Below are positions 10,200 to 21,289 of a stretch of 64,000 bases of DNA, in pieces. The translations under genes and the position numbers were made by a program. Numbering within the stretch: the stretch's first letter is position 1; each line of letters begins with the position of its first letter. This DNA comes from Sorex araneus (lineage: Eukaryota > Chordata > Mammalia > Eulipotyphla > Soricidae): the NCBI RefSeq assembly GCF_027595985.1, contig NC_073313.1, positions 103,899,552-103,963,551 on the forward strand, read 5' to 3'. The notes under the pieces are model-generated. The model made no database searches. It was not told where the DNA came from and was given only the letters and a program-made list of their open reading frames with translations.

Positions 10200-10700
10200 A
10201 AGGTCCAGTGAAGTTTAGTGGCTTATGGCACTTGTTCGGCAAGTACAAGGTCTTATGTTCAAATCTTATTACTCCTACCCCACAATAATTGAGACAGTCT
10301 TGACAATTCTGTAGTTAGTAATTCCCAGTATGAAAGAGTCTCAAATGCCTCAGTGGCTTACAGAAATGCCCAGGGTGAAGTGTGAGGTCCTGAGCTTAAT
10401 GCCTTGTGCCGCATTTATTCCAAGGTAATCCTGATAGCTCCAAGGTCCCCAGTGAAGATAAAAATCAACAACCAAAGTAATAATAAAAGTATAGATACCA
10501 CGGATATAGAAATAGTACATGAGTTAATGTGCATACAGTGCATATGGTTCCACATGGTTCCCCCAAACATACCCTAGGGTGTGGTACTGGTGGTTCCAGC
10601 ACACAGGGCCGGAGCAGGACCACATTCTTGGGGCTTTTTACTGAACCACATGCCTTATTGGCCTCGGATCTCTGGATGGGCCCCTGGACCTCTTGAGCAC
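10200..10700 (+). repeat. Cluster of old SINE remnants
   Basis: Decayed SINE-like pieces are strung together: a tRNA-like region near 10205-10270 (TTAGTGGCTTATGGC then TTATGTTCAAATCTT), a second near 10330-10450, and at 10540-10715 a piece with GGTTCCCCCAAACAT and TGAGCACTGCTTGTGTGG. Boundaries and orientation are uncertain. Confidence 0.35.
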
Positions 10701-10879
10701 TGCTTGTGTGGTCCCCAAGAAAGCATGGATGGCTTGGTGATTAGAAAACACTAACAGACTAATGAAAAAATCCAAAAGCTTGTATAAATCCTCAGTATTA
10801 TCAAGATGAGGAATCAAGTTCTTTTGACTCCTTAGTTTGTGTGCACATGTATGTTTGCATTCTTCATTCTCCACTGGCA

Positions 10880-12650
10880 TCAGTCATGATCTCCAAGAAA
10901 GGACAAACAGTTGTACTGGAACTCGGATAGAAACTGTATCAGAAAGCTTACTGGTTCCAAGTAGAATCTCTGAAGACATAAAGATAATATAAAACATTGG
11001 CCTACATAATATAAGAAAATCTCCCTTGTGAGTGATTTTAAAACATTGAAAATATTTCTAAACTCTTTTTGGAACACTATTCTGTCTTTCTGTTTGTTGG
11101 ATAATTTATAAAGTCATAGCAACAGATCAACTATTTGTTTTAGAGCAGCAGCCGGGTTCTGAATGACCCCTCAGTGATTACTGTGAAGACTCCAGCCAGG
11201 CCTATTTCTCCCCCTCTTTGGGTGAAACACTGAGCCCTGTAAGAAGCTAAAAGGCCTATTTCAGGTAAAGGAGAGAGCAGTAATACTTGGAATCTAACTG
11301 AATGTACTGATAACTACCATGGAATTACTAAAAAGGAGCAGAATTAGGGCTCATCTGAAAGAAATGTCCTATTTGAAAAAATAAAGAACAAAATTGATTC
11401 TGTTCTCTCAAGAAAAAAAATGATTGATTTATTTTAAGTTGTTTAGTGTGGAGAAATACAAAGTTAATAATGAAAAGAAACATCAATTGAATTTTTAAAA
11501 ATGTTATTATGCCATCAACACAACTAACTGCTTTCGAACTTAAAAATCAATTCAATGAAGCTCACTGTTTTTAAGTAGCTGATGAAGCTGTTCTCATTCT
11601 TCACTTTATAAGTCAGGTAGGCTTCCCATTGCAAATGGGCTTATTTCTACAGTGCATCTTAAAGCAAATCTGCCAGAATTAACATTTGGAGGAAATTCTC
11701 TGGAGGATATAAATGTGTTACCCATTGTAAATATGTTTGTAGGACCAAATTGCCAAATAGCAAATATCTTATAAATTATTCACACTAAAAAGGTGACAAT
11801 AGCCTGAAGTACTGTTCCTTCTAGAATGTGACTCATTAACTATCTGTGCTATTTGTTAATGAGGAAATTATGAAAATATATCATGATTAGTAAATGAAAA
11901 GGTATCTATCTTGCCACATATATGCATGCCTGCCATTGAATTTGGAATTTTAAAATTTAGTATGAGGTAGAAATCTATTTACAAAAGGATACATAACCTT
12001 TGTTAGCTTATGTAACCAAGAGTAACATAACCTAACCAAAATGTTAGAGATTAGTCATACTTGACTTAGGTCTTTGTGAAAAATTTTCTAAGGACAACAC
12101 ATGTAGTATTTAAGCACCATAGGGAATATTCCTGTTCAGTGTAAAAGTTAGTTTACATTTATCTCTTTCAAACTAAACTTTTCTTGAAAAAGATTTAATT
12201 CTGTATAGATTTCCAGTTTTACCCTAGATAAATTGCAACAAACCATTCTTTTTTTCTTAGTTTTCTCTACAAAGTTTTTGAAGGAATTTCTATCTACAGA
12301 ACATTTTAAAGTGGAGAAACCGAATAAGATACATATTTGTTGTAATTTTTCTTCAAAATTGAGCCTTCAATAAGTTAAAGTCAGTTTTTCTAATCACCAG
12401 AGAATTCTAGAATCCAAGAGTTGGATGTGATCTTGGAATTTATCTGGTCCACATCTGCATTTTATGAATGTGAAAAATGAACCACAGGGAAGATTGAAAT
12501 ATATATTATTGAAGAAGAAAAATAAAAATATAAATTGATCATTTTAAGAAGAAATTGCTTGAGTGTCAGATATTTTAGAAAGTTTATTTTTTTAGAAAGT
12601 TCAAAAATAATTTTATTTCTCACCTGCACTTTAATTTGTAGATTTCAGGA
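10880..12650. other. Repeat-poor intergenic island
   Basis: About 1.8 kb without a recognisable SINE, L1 or microsatellite, unusual in this window. There is no long frame or splice-like structure that I can support. It may be unique DNA with regulatory content, but nothing in it proves that. Confidence 0.35.
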
Positions 12651-12689
12651 AAGCATATGCATTTTTTCTTCAGAGTCATGATTATTATT

Positions 12690-12870
12690 TATTTACTTTT
12701 TGGTTTGGGGACCATACTCGGAAGTTCTCAGGGCTTACTCCTGGCTCTGCACTCAGGGATCACGCCTGGTGGGCTATGAGGACCATCTGGGGTGCTGGGG
12801 ATAGAACATGCGTTGACCATATGCAAGGCAAATGCCCTAACGGGTGTAACTATAACTCTGTCCCTGCGGG
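12690..12870 (-). repeat. tRNA-derived SINE, moderately old
   Basis: Minus orientation, with TCAGGGCTTACTCCTGGCTC, GCACTCAGGGATCAC, GGACCATCTGGGGTGC and GCAAGGCAAATGCCC in order. The tail side is T-rich. Confidence 0.8.
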
Positions 12871-13329
12871 GGCCACATATTTAAAACTCAGTAAAATTAA
12901 GTGAAATTTTCTGTGTTAAGGTAACTTTAATTTAAAACTAATTGATATATATCATCTTTCTCTTGCTATGGTCCCATAGGTAAAATAATAAAAAAATCTC
13001 TCCTTTCATCACTCAGATGATAGTCATTTCTCTGTTCTCTGGCCTCTGGGATCCCTTGTTCAGAAAGCATACACAAGTTTATTGTGCTGAAAGATAGACA
13101 TAAAAGGTAGCTGTCAGAAACTCAGGAAACAATTGTTTAACCAGGGGTTGTGGTGTGTGTGGGGTTCCACGAAGTTGTCTGAGGACCCAGGGGCCAATCC
13201 AGTGTATTTGGCTAACCTGTTCACTGCTAGAGCCAGAAGATGAAGAGTTGCTTGGGCCCTATAATTCCACCATCACCACCCTTACAGTTCTTGGGGACTC
13301 AAAGTACTATCATTCTGGTTCAGAAACAA

Positions 13330-13522
13330 TATTTTTCTTTGGCAGTGTTGGGGAGGATTGGGCTACAACTGGTGATGATCAGGAGTTATGCCTGGCTCTG
13401 CATTCAGGAATCAGAATGCAGCTCCTGCTGTGCTCAGGTGACAATATGGGATCCTGGAGATCCAACCCAGGTTGTTCGTGTGCAAAGCAAGCACCATACT
13501 TGTTGCATTATCACTCCAGCCT
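13330..13522 (-). repeat. tRNA-derived SINE, old
   Basis: Minus orientation. Recognisable pieces are TCAGGAGTTATGCCTGGC, GCTCAGGTGACAATATGGG, CCAACCCAGGTTG and CATTATCACTCCAGCC. It is full length with many changes. Confidence 0.75.
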
Positions 13523-13615
13523 AGAAACAACTTTTAACAGGGCTTGTTCAGGGAACTGTTGACGATAAACCAATTTATACTTGAAATTCACTTGTTCAGA
13601 AGCAACCGGATAATG

Positions 13616-13796
13616 GTTTTTTTTTTTTTTGCTTTTTGGGTCACACCCGGCGATGCACAGGGGTCACTCCTGGCTCATGCACTCAGGAATCACCCCTGGC
13701 GGTGCTCAGGGGACCATATGGGATGCTGGAATTCGAACCCAGGTCGGCCGCGTGCAAGGCAAACGCCCTACCCGCTGTGCTATCACTCCAGCCCCA
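13616..13796 (-). repeat. Young full-length tRNA-derived SINE with TSD
   Basis: A near-consensus copy: a 12-base T run, GGGTCACACCCGGCGATGC, GGGGACCATATGGGATGC, CGAACCCAGGTCGGCC and GCTGTGCTATCACTCCAGCC. Flanking duplication GATAATG occurs at 13609-13615 and 13797-13803. Confidence 0.95.
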
Positions 13797-14224
13797 GATA
13801 ATGTTGTTTTTAAAGGGGGAAATATTTTTCTTCCATAGTTTCTAATTTTTTTCTTATTTTTTTCTCATTTTTACTGGATAGCATTGCTATCAAACAATGC
13901 AGGAGATACATAGCCATAAAATGTGATTGATTCTGGACTTCCCATTGGTTCTGATAACTGAAGGCTTGAAGCCAAATCTGATTCATTTTAGAAAAATAAA
14001 ATAACATAACAGTAGGTTTAAATAATCGTTTACATTTTCATGAAATATGAAAAATTCCAAATGCCATACTATTGGTAATTTATATACATTCTCTAGATAG
14101 GGCAAAAGGGAAAATTTTTGGCATCTAGGGCAGTATGTTTTCAAGGGTTGAAGCTGGGGTGCAGGGGTGGCCAAATGAAGATTATTGTACTTTGAATTAC
14201 ACCATTTTCCCTTCTCCTTTTTTG

Positions 14225-14708
14225 AAAACAGCTATGCTGCTTGACAGTCCAGTAATAGTCTTAAAACATGAGGGGGAAGACAGAAGCTTTTTGTTTCACG
14301 TAATCACCATGAGATACACAGTTACAAAGTTGTTCATGATTGGGTTTCAGCCATACAACATTCTAACACATGTCTCTTCACCAGTGTACATTTGCCACCA
14401 CAAATGTCCCCAGTTTCCCTCCCATCACCCCCACGACAGACATTTTTTCTCTTCTTCTCCTTTCCTTCCTTCTCCTCCTTCTCCCTATCCTCTTCCTCTA
14501 CCCCCTCTTCCTCCTCCTCCTCCTCTTCCTAATTCCTTGTTCCTTCTTCCTCTTCTCTCTTCTTACTCTTCTTCTCCTCCTTATCCTCCTCATCCTCATT
14601 TTCTCTGTCTTTCATTTTGGGCATTTTGGTTTGCAATGCAGACACTGAAAGGTTATCATTTATTTACAGCTATCATTGTCCTAGTGGTCTCTTCTCAAAA
14701 TCAGAAGT
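14225..14708 (-). mobile_element. L1 3' UTR fragment with pyrimidine tract
   Basis: In antisense, a GAGATACACAGTTACAAAG start is followed by the CACCAGTGTACATTTGCCACC block and then a TCC/TTC-rich tract (14456-14600). That tract is the complement of the G-rich polypurine run typical of L1 3' UTRs. A CATTTTGGTTTGCAATGCAG block follows. A second L1 begins immediately at 14709. Confidence 0.75.
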
Positions 14709-15985
14709 CTTTTTTTATTGGATCACCGTGAGATAGTTACAAGCTTTCATGTTTGGGTTACAATCACACAATGATCAAACACCCATCCCTCCACCAGTGC
14801 ACATCCCCCACTACCAATATCCCCGGTTTAACCCCCTTTCCCACCCTCCCCCTACCTCCATGGAAGATAATATTCACCATACTCTCTCTACTTTTGGGAA
14901 TTATGGTTTACAATACAGATACTGAGAGTTTATTATGTTTGGTCCATTATCTACTTTCAGCACACATCTCCCATCCCGACCGATTCCTCCAGCCATCATT
15001 TTCTTAGTGATCCCTTCTCTATTCCAGCTGCCTTCTCCCCTCCGCTCATGAGGCAGGCTTCCAGTTATGGAGCAGTCTTTCTGGCCCTTGTATCTACTGT
15101 CCTTGGGTGTCAGCCTCATGTGATGTTATTTTATACTCCACAAATGAGTGCAGATATTATATGTCTGTCCCTCTCCTTCTGATTCATTTCACTTAGCATG
15201 ATAGTCTTCATGTCTATCCATTTATAAGCAAATTTCATGACTTCATCTATCCTAAAAGCTGCACAGTATTCCATTGTGTAGATGTACCAAAGTTTCTTTA
15301 ACCAGTCATCTGTTCTAGGGCACTTGGGTTGTTTCCAGTTTTTGGCTATTGTGAACAGTGCTGCAATGATCATATAGATACAGATGTCATTTCTACTGTG
15401 GTTTTTTTTTGCATCCTCAGGATATATTCCCAGAATTGGCATTTAAGGGTCATATCGAAGCTCCATTTCTAGATTTTGAAGGACTGTCCATATTGTTTTT
15501 CCGAAAGGCTGGACCAGTTGGCATTCCCACCAACAGTGAAAGAGCGTCCTTTTTTACCCACATCCACTCCATCACTGGTTGCTTTTGTTCTTTTGAATGT
15601 GTGCCAGTCTCTGTGGTGTGAGATGATATCTCATTGTTGTTTTGATTTGCATCTCCCTGGTGGCTAGTGATGTGGAACATTTTTTCATGTGCCTTTTGGC
15701 CATTTGTATTTCTTTTTGAGGAAACTTCTCTTCATTTCTTCTCCCCATTTTTTGATGGGGTTGGAAGATTTTTTCTTGTACAATTCTACTAGTGTCTTGT
15801 ATGTACTAGATATTAATCCCTTATCAGATGGGTATTGGGTAAATATTCTTTCCCATTCTGTGGGATCTTTCTGTATTTTGGTCACTGTTTCTTTTGCAGT
15901 GCAGAAGCTTCTTAATTTAATGTAGTCCCATTTGTTTATGTTTGCTTCCACTCGCATATTCAGTGGTGTTGCATCCTTAAAGATG
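14709..15985 (-). mobile_element. L1, 5' truncated: ORF2 C-terminus and 3' UTR
   Basis: The T run at 14709 marks the poly(A) end. The 3' UTR runs to about 15120. The ORF2 C-terminus then follows in antisense with MEYCAAF (from AATGGAATACTGTGC), ALFTIAKNWKQPKCP, LLGIYPEDA and [14 protein letters not shown] blocks. Internal frameshifts separate the pieces at 15131-15442, 15450-15680 and 15685-15985. It is a dead but fairly young shrew L1. Confidence 0.9.
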
Positions 15986-16179
15986 AAAAGCAGAAGTTTT
16001 AACAATAAGAAGAATGACGAAAAATAGAAGACTGGGTTTTGGATAATAGTGGAATCAACCTCAGACATGCGTGTGAAGGAATCATAACAATATTTTGATA
16101 TTTTAAAGGAAAGCATAATTGCCAACCTAACAAAAGCAATATGATTTACCTTAATATACTTAAAATTTTCTTTTGGGTT

Positions 16180-16312
16180 ACAGAGCAGTATTCAGGAACC
16201 ACCAAGGTTATACTTTGCAGAGCTGATGATGGTAGCACCAGAGATTGAACCCAGAACGTCACACATGGTATGCTTATGCTCTACCAGTTGAGTGGCATTG
16301 CCAGTACCAAAA
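16180..16312 (-). repeat. Old SINE remnant
   Basis: Minus orientation. GAGATTGAACCCAGAACGTC and GCTCTACCAGTTGAGTGGC represent a tRNA B-box and A-box region. Confidence 0.5.
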
Positions 16313-16389
16313 TCAATTTTTGAGAAAGAACAAATCAGGAGTCATTATAGTTCATGACTTCAAAATATGCTGCAAAACTAGTTAACAAA

Positions 16390-16560
16390 ATAGTATGGGA
16401 GATAAAGGTGATAGCTCAAAAGGGTGGGGTACCTGCTTTGCATGCAGAAATCCTGAGTTCTGTTCCCAACACCACTCAGAGAAACACCAGAAGCTATCCC
16501 TGAGCAATAAGCTGGGAATAGAATCTAAGTACTGACAGGTATGGCCTCAAAGCAAAACGA
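16390..16560 (+). repeat. Old tRNA-derived SINE
   Basis: Plus orientation. GGTGATAGCTCAAAAGGG, GCTTTGCATGCAG, GAGTTCTGTTCCCAACACC and ATCCCTGAGCAATAAGCTGG are in SINE order. Confidence 0.6.
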
Positions 16561-16667
16561 AACAACCCCCATCACCCAAAGAATATGATAGTGGCACAAA
16601 AACAGACAGTGTTACAGAATATAAAATCCATAAATAAACCCATGCATATATATGAATATACATAGCG

Positions 16668-16726
16668 AATATATATACATACACATATCTATATCTATAT
16701 CTATATATCTACACATCTCTATATAT
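16668..16726 (+). repeat. (TATC/TATA)n microsatellite
   Basis: An imperfect TATC and TATA run of about 55 bases. Confidence 0.85.
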
Positions 16727-16917
16727 AGCAAACCAGACAAACCAAAACATATGCTAGGGAGGATACACTGGGGAAAGAACAGTCGAACAGTCTTTTCAAT
16801 AAATGCTTCTAGAAGAATGGGTCAGATATGCAAGAATAAAGTCAGATTATTGTCTTATACCATAGGAAAAAGAAACAAATGCAAATGGGTTTAAATTTTA
16901 AAATAAAATCATACACT

Positions 16918-17100
16918 GAGACTGGAGAGATAGTAAAGTAGGCAGGGCTCTTGTCTTGCACACAGCAAACCTAAGTTTCGTCCCTGAAACTTCATATGGT
17001 CCCTCAGGCACCTTCAGAAGTGATCCCTGAGTGCATAGACAGGAATAATTCTTGAGCACTGCTGGGTGTAAACCCAAACCAAACTAAGCCAAAACAACAC
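16918..17100 (+). repeat. tRNA-derived SINE
   Basis: GAGACTGGAGAGATAGTAAAG head, CATATGGTCCCTCAGGCACC, AGTGATCCCTGAGTGCATAG and GAGCACTGCTGGGTGTAAAC in order, inside an L1. Confidence 0.85.
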
Positions 17101-17160
17101 AAAACTTAAGCTGCAAAACCCTTAGAAGAAAATATAGGAGATATGCTTATTAACAGTGGT

Positions 17161-17405
17161 CACTGTCGCTGTCATTCTGTTGCTCATCGATTTGCTCGAG
17201 CGGGCACCAGTAACATCTCCACTGTGAGACTTGTTACTATTTTTAGCATATTGAATATGCCACAGGTAGCTTGCCAGGCTCTGCCGTGCGGGTGAGATAC
17301 TCTCGGTAGCTTGCCGGGCTCTCAGAGAGGGTTGGAGGAATCGAACCCGGTTCGGTGGTGTGCAAGACGAATGCCCTACCCGCTGCACTATCGCTCTAGC
17401 CCATC
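17161..17405 (-). mobile_element. Composite SINE: tRNA head + RTE 5' UTR piece + RTE 3' end
   Basis: Read on the minus strand. A tRNA-like head (17402-17336) holds the same promoter as the common SINE. A body (17335-17221) matches the RTE 5' UTR seen at 560-705 (GAGAGTATC, CAGAGCCTGGCAAGCTACC). A tail (17220-17161) matches the last bases of the RTE LINE at 60773-60830 (GAGAYGTTACTGG, GAGCAAATCGATGA). The ends are exact, because AACAGTGGT is duplicated at 17152-17160 and 17406-17414. There is no poly(A); the tail is a GACAGT-type repeat, as expected if RTE enzymes moved it. Confidence 0.93.
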
Positions 17406-17534
17406 AACAGTGGTATCAGTTACAATTTATTTGGCTCTGATGACAAAATCAAATGGAACAAAAGCAAAATTAAACAATTTGGACTACATGAAACTAAAAA
17501 GCTTGTGAACAACAATAGAAACAATGAATTAATG

Positions 17535-18075
17535 ATTATGTAACCTAGTGAATCACGATCATGATCACGAAATCCCGTTGATCGTCGAGTTGCTCGAGCG
17601 GTCTCAGTAACCTCTACATCCATCCTATCCCTGAGATTTTAGAAGCCTCTAAAGGCTTCAGGGTCAGGGGAATGAGATTCAGCTGGTTACTGGCTTTGGC
17701 ATATAGATACACCATGGGAAGCTTGCGAAGCTGTCCCATGTGGGCAGGAAGCTCTCAGTAGCTTGTGAGTTTCTCCCAGAGGGAAAAGTAGGTTATAAAA
17801 TATTGCATGGCTGTTTTGCGGCCACGTGCTTCTGGGAGCTTGCTTTTAAGTCTCTGGATGTTGGCCATTGATGGGATTACACACACATGGGTTCCTCTGC
17901 CGGTACCTTCATGTATGAGGCCTGTTCGAACGTGTGGAGAGGGACCTTGAGCATGGCTGCGGCTAGGTTCCAGTTGTCTTCAGCTGCCGGGAGCTCTGCT
18001 TGGGGCAGGGAGGGAAGCTGGAGCCCATCCCCTCTGAGGGGCCCTGGGGATGACAGCCAAGCATGCGGGCAAGAG
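17535..18075 (-). mobile_element. Internally deleted RTE derivative (5' UTR joined to 3' end)
   Basis: Homologous, in opposite orientation, to 63105-63722. It includes the block CCATGCTCAAGG / CCTCTCCACACGTTCG and the CCCTGACCCTGAAG segment. It ends in an RTE-like tail (GAGGTTACTGAGACCGCTCG, then GACGATCAACGG). No protein-coding part lies between the 5' UTR and the tail, so it depends on RTE machinery supplied in trans. Confidence 0.85.
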
Positions 18076-18123
18076 ACTCTCTTGTGAATAGGATAAAATA
18101 TTTGGGTTCTGTATATTGCAAAT

Positions 18124-18440
18124 CTTGTCATCCTGTTGATCTTCAATTTGCTCGAATGGGCACCAGTAAAGTCTCCATTCGTCCCTGTTGCGTGCTAGTG
18201 TAGCCCAATGGTATCTGCTCACTCCAGGAACATGAAGAGCCTCAAACCGTTCATTCAAGGGTTTGACGAAGAAGTCTGACCATCTAGTTGGTGGGCAGCC
18301 ACGTGTTCTTTTGATGTCCCATGGAATCCAGTCAGTAACAGTTCTAGTCCAGCAGTCTTCTCTGAATCGCATTACGTATATGGTCCATCTGATTTTTGAC
18401 GGCTTGGCAAATGAGACAGCGTCCCTGATTGTCTAAGGCA
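18124..18440 (-). mobile_element. RTE LINE, 5'-truncated 3' end
   Basis: The minus strand encodes the C-terminal RTE ORF2 block with [22 protein letters not shown] and QIEDQQDDK, matching the 3' end of the longer copy at 58570-60836. It lies within 50 bases of another RTE-derived element in the same orientation. Confidence 0.9.
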
Positions 18441-18484
18441 AGATGGTGAATCAGGTTCCGGAGAGCTCGAGGGGTTCGGGCCAT

Positions 18485-19340
18485 CTTGCCTCCATCTAAT
18501 TATTAGGAAATGAAAATAAAAACTAAAATGAATTGTCACACCTATTAGAATGGCTATTATAATACAGTCGTGAAATAGCAATGTTTATAAGGATATTGAA
18601 AAATCAAATCCTGGTGCAGTTGGTGGGAATGTTATTTGGTAAAGCCTCTATGGAAAGCCATATGGAGTTTTCTTAAATTAAAAATAAATAACTGCCATGT
18701 GATCTAGTAATTTCACTTGTGTATATTTATACAAAAAAATGAAAACACTCAGAAAGATATATGTACTCTCTTGTTTATTGTAGCATTATCTACAGTAGTC
18801 AACATATGGAAACAACTTCAGAGACCACAGATGGATGAACAGATAAAGAAAATGTGGTACACACAAAAAGTAATATTGTTTCATTTAAAATGTGAAGTCA
18901 TGACATTTGAAAAGATATGGATAGTCTGTGAGTAGTGGCCTAAGCAAACTACATCAAAGACAAATAATCATTTGTATGTGAATCTAAGAAAAATAAACAT
19001 CATAGATTTAGAGGAGATAGGTGGTCAAAAGGTACAAACTTCTATTTAAACCCTTGCACACTGTTGGGTGTGCTCAAAAACAATAAAAAAGAAAAGAATA
19101 AAACACAGATATTCTATCAGCAACAGTATTGTAAACCACAGTGCCTAAAAGGGGGAAAAATGGAAAGGGAAAAAGTTCCTACCCTAGAGGCAGGAAAGTG
19201 ATGGGAGAAAAATGTGATATTGGTGGAGGGAAGTGGACAATGGTGAATGGATTAGTATTAAAATATTGTATTCCTGAAACTCAAACATGAATAATTTTCT
19301 ACCTCTGTAATTCACAATGATTCAATACTTTTTTTTAAAA
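18485..19340 (+). mobile_element. L1 3' part: end of ORF2 and 3' UTR
   Basis: ORF2 landmarks in order: TATTAGAATGGCTATTATAA, GGTGGGAATGTTATTTGG, TTTATTGTAGCATTATCTAC and ATGGAAACAACTTCAGAG. A 3' UTR with GATATTGGTGGAGGGAAG and TGTATTCCTGAAACTC follows and ends in an A-rich tail at about 19330. Confidence 0.8.
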
Positions 19341-19344
19341 AAGA

Positions 19345-19740
19345 CCAAGAAAATAAAAATAAAGATACTCTAGAAACTAAATAAGTTATGGAGATGTAAT
19401 ATATACCATAATGATTATGGTTAATACTATTGTATTGAGTATTTAAAATTTGCTGAGAGTAGACCTTAAATTTTTCTCATGAAAAGAAAAATTAAGGGAG
19501 CAGTGTTGAAACATTTTCTGCCTGAAATCCAGTCATGAGAACTTTGTAATTTCACGGTGACTAAATTGAAAAAGAGGGAAAAATATTGCAAATATATATT
19601 GAAGTGGTTGTTAACTAGATTTGTTATGGTGAACATTTTGAAGTATGTTCAAATATTGAACCAGTATGTTGTACACCTGAAACTAATATAACGCTATATT
19701 ATATTATGCCTCAGGAAAAGATAAACAAATACATATAGAG
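19345..19740 (+). mobile_element. L1 3' UTR fragment, L1MA/MB-like
   Basis: It contains ATAATGATTATGGTTAATAC, TTGCTGAGAGTAGACCTTAA and GTTGTACACCTGAAACTAAT, typical of older eutherian L1 3' ends (established family knowledge). No coding part is present. Confidence 0.7.
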
Positions 19741-19963
19741 TATTTTAAAGTGTGGTTTTAAAAGACACTAGATAGCAATGAAAAACCACAGGAACAAATA
19801 AAGAAAAGTTAAATAAGAATGTTAATTTAACAGACTATAATATGTACTTACAGTCCCTTTTTCATCAGCTTCTTTTAAGTTTTACAATATAATACAATAT
19901 ATTTTTGAGTAGCATATGTAGATCAACTGTAAATTAATACAGAATGAAAGTTTCTATATTGTT

Positions 19964-20040
19964 CTGAGATGTAGATCAGTGATAGAGCCTTGCATATGTG
20001 AGGTTTGACTTCAGTCCCCAACAGCACACAAAAAAGCAGC
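19964..20040 (+). repeat. tRNA-Ala-like SINE relic
   Basis: GAGATGTAGATCAGTGATAG, GCCTTGCATATGTGAGG and TTCAGTCCCCAACAGCAC follow the order of a tRNA-Ala promoter, and an A-rich tail follows. This head differs from that of the common shrew SINE. It is a SINE or tRNA pseudogene, not a working tRNA. Confidence 0.5.
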
Positions 20041-20206
20041 AAATTTGAGTATTGCACTGGAATTAATTCCGTATAAATCTCATAATTAAAATATGTGTTG
20101 TAAACTATAATAAAAACCTAAAATTGTAGTGTTTAAAATAAATGAATATAGTTCTTTAAATAGTTTATATATAGTTCTTTAAGTTTTTCTTTAAAATAGT
20201 ATAGAT

Positions 20207-20383
20207 GGGGCTGAAGCGATAGCATAGCAGGTAGGGCGTTTGCCTTGCATGCGGCCGACCTGGATTCGATTCCCAGCATACCATATGGTCCCCCGAGCAC
20301 TCCCATGTGTAACTCCTGAGTGCAGAGCCAGGGGTAAACCCTGTGCATGGCTGGGTCTGACCCAAAAAGCAAAGAATTTTAAA
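20207..20383 (+). repeat. Young full-length tRNA-derived SINE with TSD
   Basis: Near-consensus: GGGGCTGAAGCGATAGCA, GGATTCGATTCCCAGC, ACCATATGGTCCCCCGAGC and CTGACCCAAAAAGC. The 13-base flanks at 20194-20206 and 20384-20396 match at 12 positions. Confidence 0.95.
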
Positions 20384-20559
20384 AAAATAGTAGAGAGAAA
20401 CAGGGTGTTGGTCCTTTAAGATCAGCAGTAAAATAGGAGAAAGGAACTATTTGAGATACAGCATATCTCCTAAATAAAAATCACACACACAAAACAATCA
20501 CAGAATTCCACATGTACCACATCACACCGTAGAGGAAGTGCATAGCGGGATTCAGAGAC

Positions 20560-21289
20560 TATCTCCAGAGATTTTCTACAGTGGACCAAGGAACAGGAGT
20601 ATCAGGACAAACAAGAAATGCCCTCAGGAAGAAGAGAGGGGCAGAGCAGAAGCAGTGAAAGCACGGAACATTGCCGAAAAAAAGGGAGCAGAGGGCTGAA
20701 AACCTGCACCCCAGCCTTCTAAAACTTTAACTTCATGAAAGTTGATCAGAAGGCAAGACCTAGGCCAGTTAAGATGTCCAGAAAAAAAAAATAACCTGCA
20801 CCTATATGTGCCTCTAGGCAGAAAAGCAATCCTCAGTTGTTCAAAGATGATGGTTGCTTGCAGACTGCTGCTTGCCACAGGCAAAAACAAAAGATGGTCC
20901 CTTTCCAACCCCATAGCATATGACTGCGTTCAGGATTTTGCCCAGAGGCAGAAAGATTTTCTCCAAAAACTAAGGAAATCTTGTTTTATTGTACACTGCT
21001 TCCGAAAATTAAGAACTTTTGACCCCCCCAAAAAAAGAGGCCATGGTGGGGCACTGATAATCACTAACACTGGGAGGCAGCACTGGACTATATAGCAATT
21101 TTTCAGCAGCAGTGGAAGCAACTCAGCACCAAATCCTTAAGTAGAATCAATGAATAAGAGCCCTGGACTGTCACTCAGGCCTTCAGAAAACTTGACCCTA
21201 ACACCTCCCCTCACAGCAGAACAGACATGGTGCAGAAATGGATGAATGCATCTAAATCAATGGACAAAAGACCAGGAACATCCACAAAT
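20560..21289 (+). other. Unassigned sequence upstream of an L1 3' end
   Basis: It could be older L1 or HAL1 sequence, but I cannot place it. Frames up to 117 codons (20742-21095) show no recognisable domain and are probably chance. Confidence 0.35.

Larger units (their letters stand above)
16735..17530 (+). mobile_element. L1 ORF2 fragment, interrupted twice
   Basis: L1 ORF2 sequence in plus orientation appears at 16735-16917, 17101-17160 and 17415-17530 (the last with AATTTGGACTACATGAAACT). It was split by a SINE (16918-17100) and a composite SINE (17161-17405). The L1 probably resumes at 18485 beyond two RTE-related insertions, with part of ORF2 deleted. Confidence 0.75.

Noticed and set aside
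20742-21095. 117-codon open frame as a gene
   Set aside because: No recognisable domain, no homologue I know, and it lies in repeat-derived surroundings.
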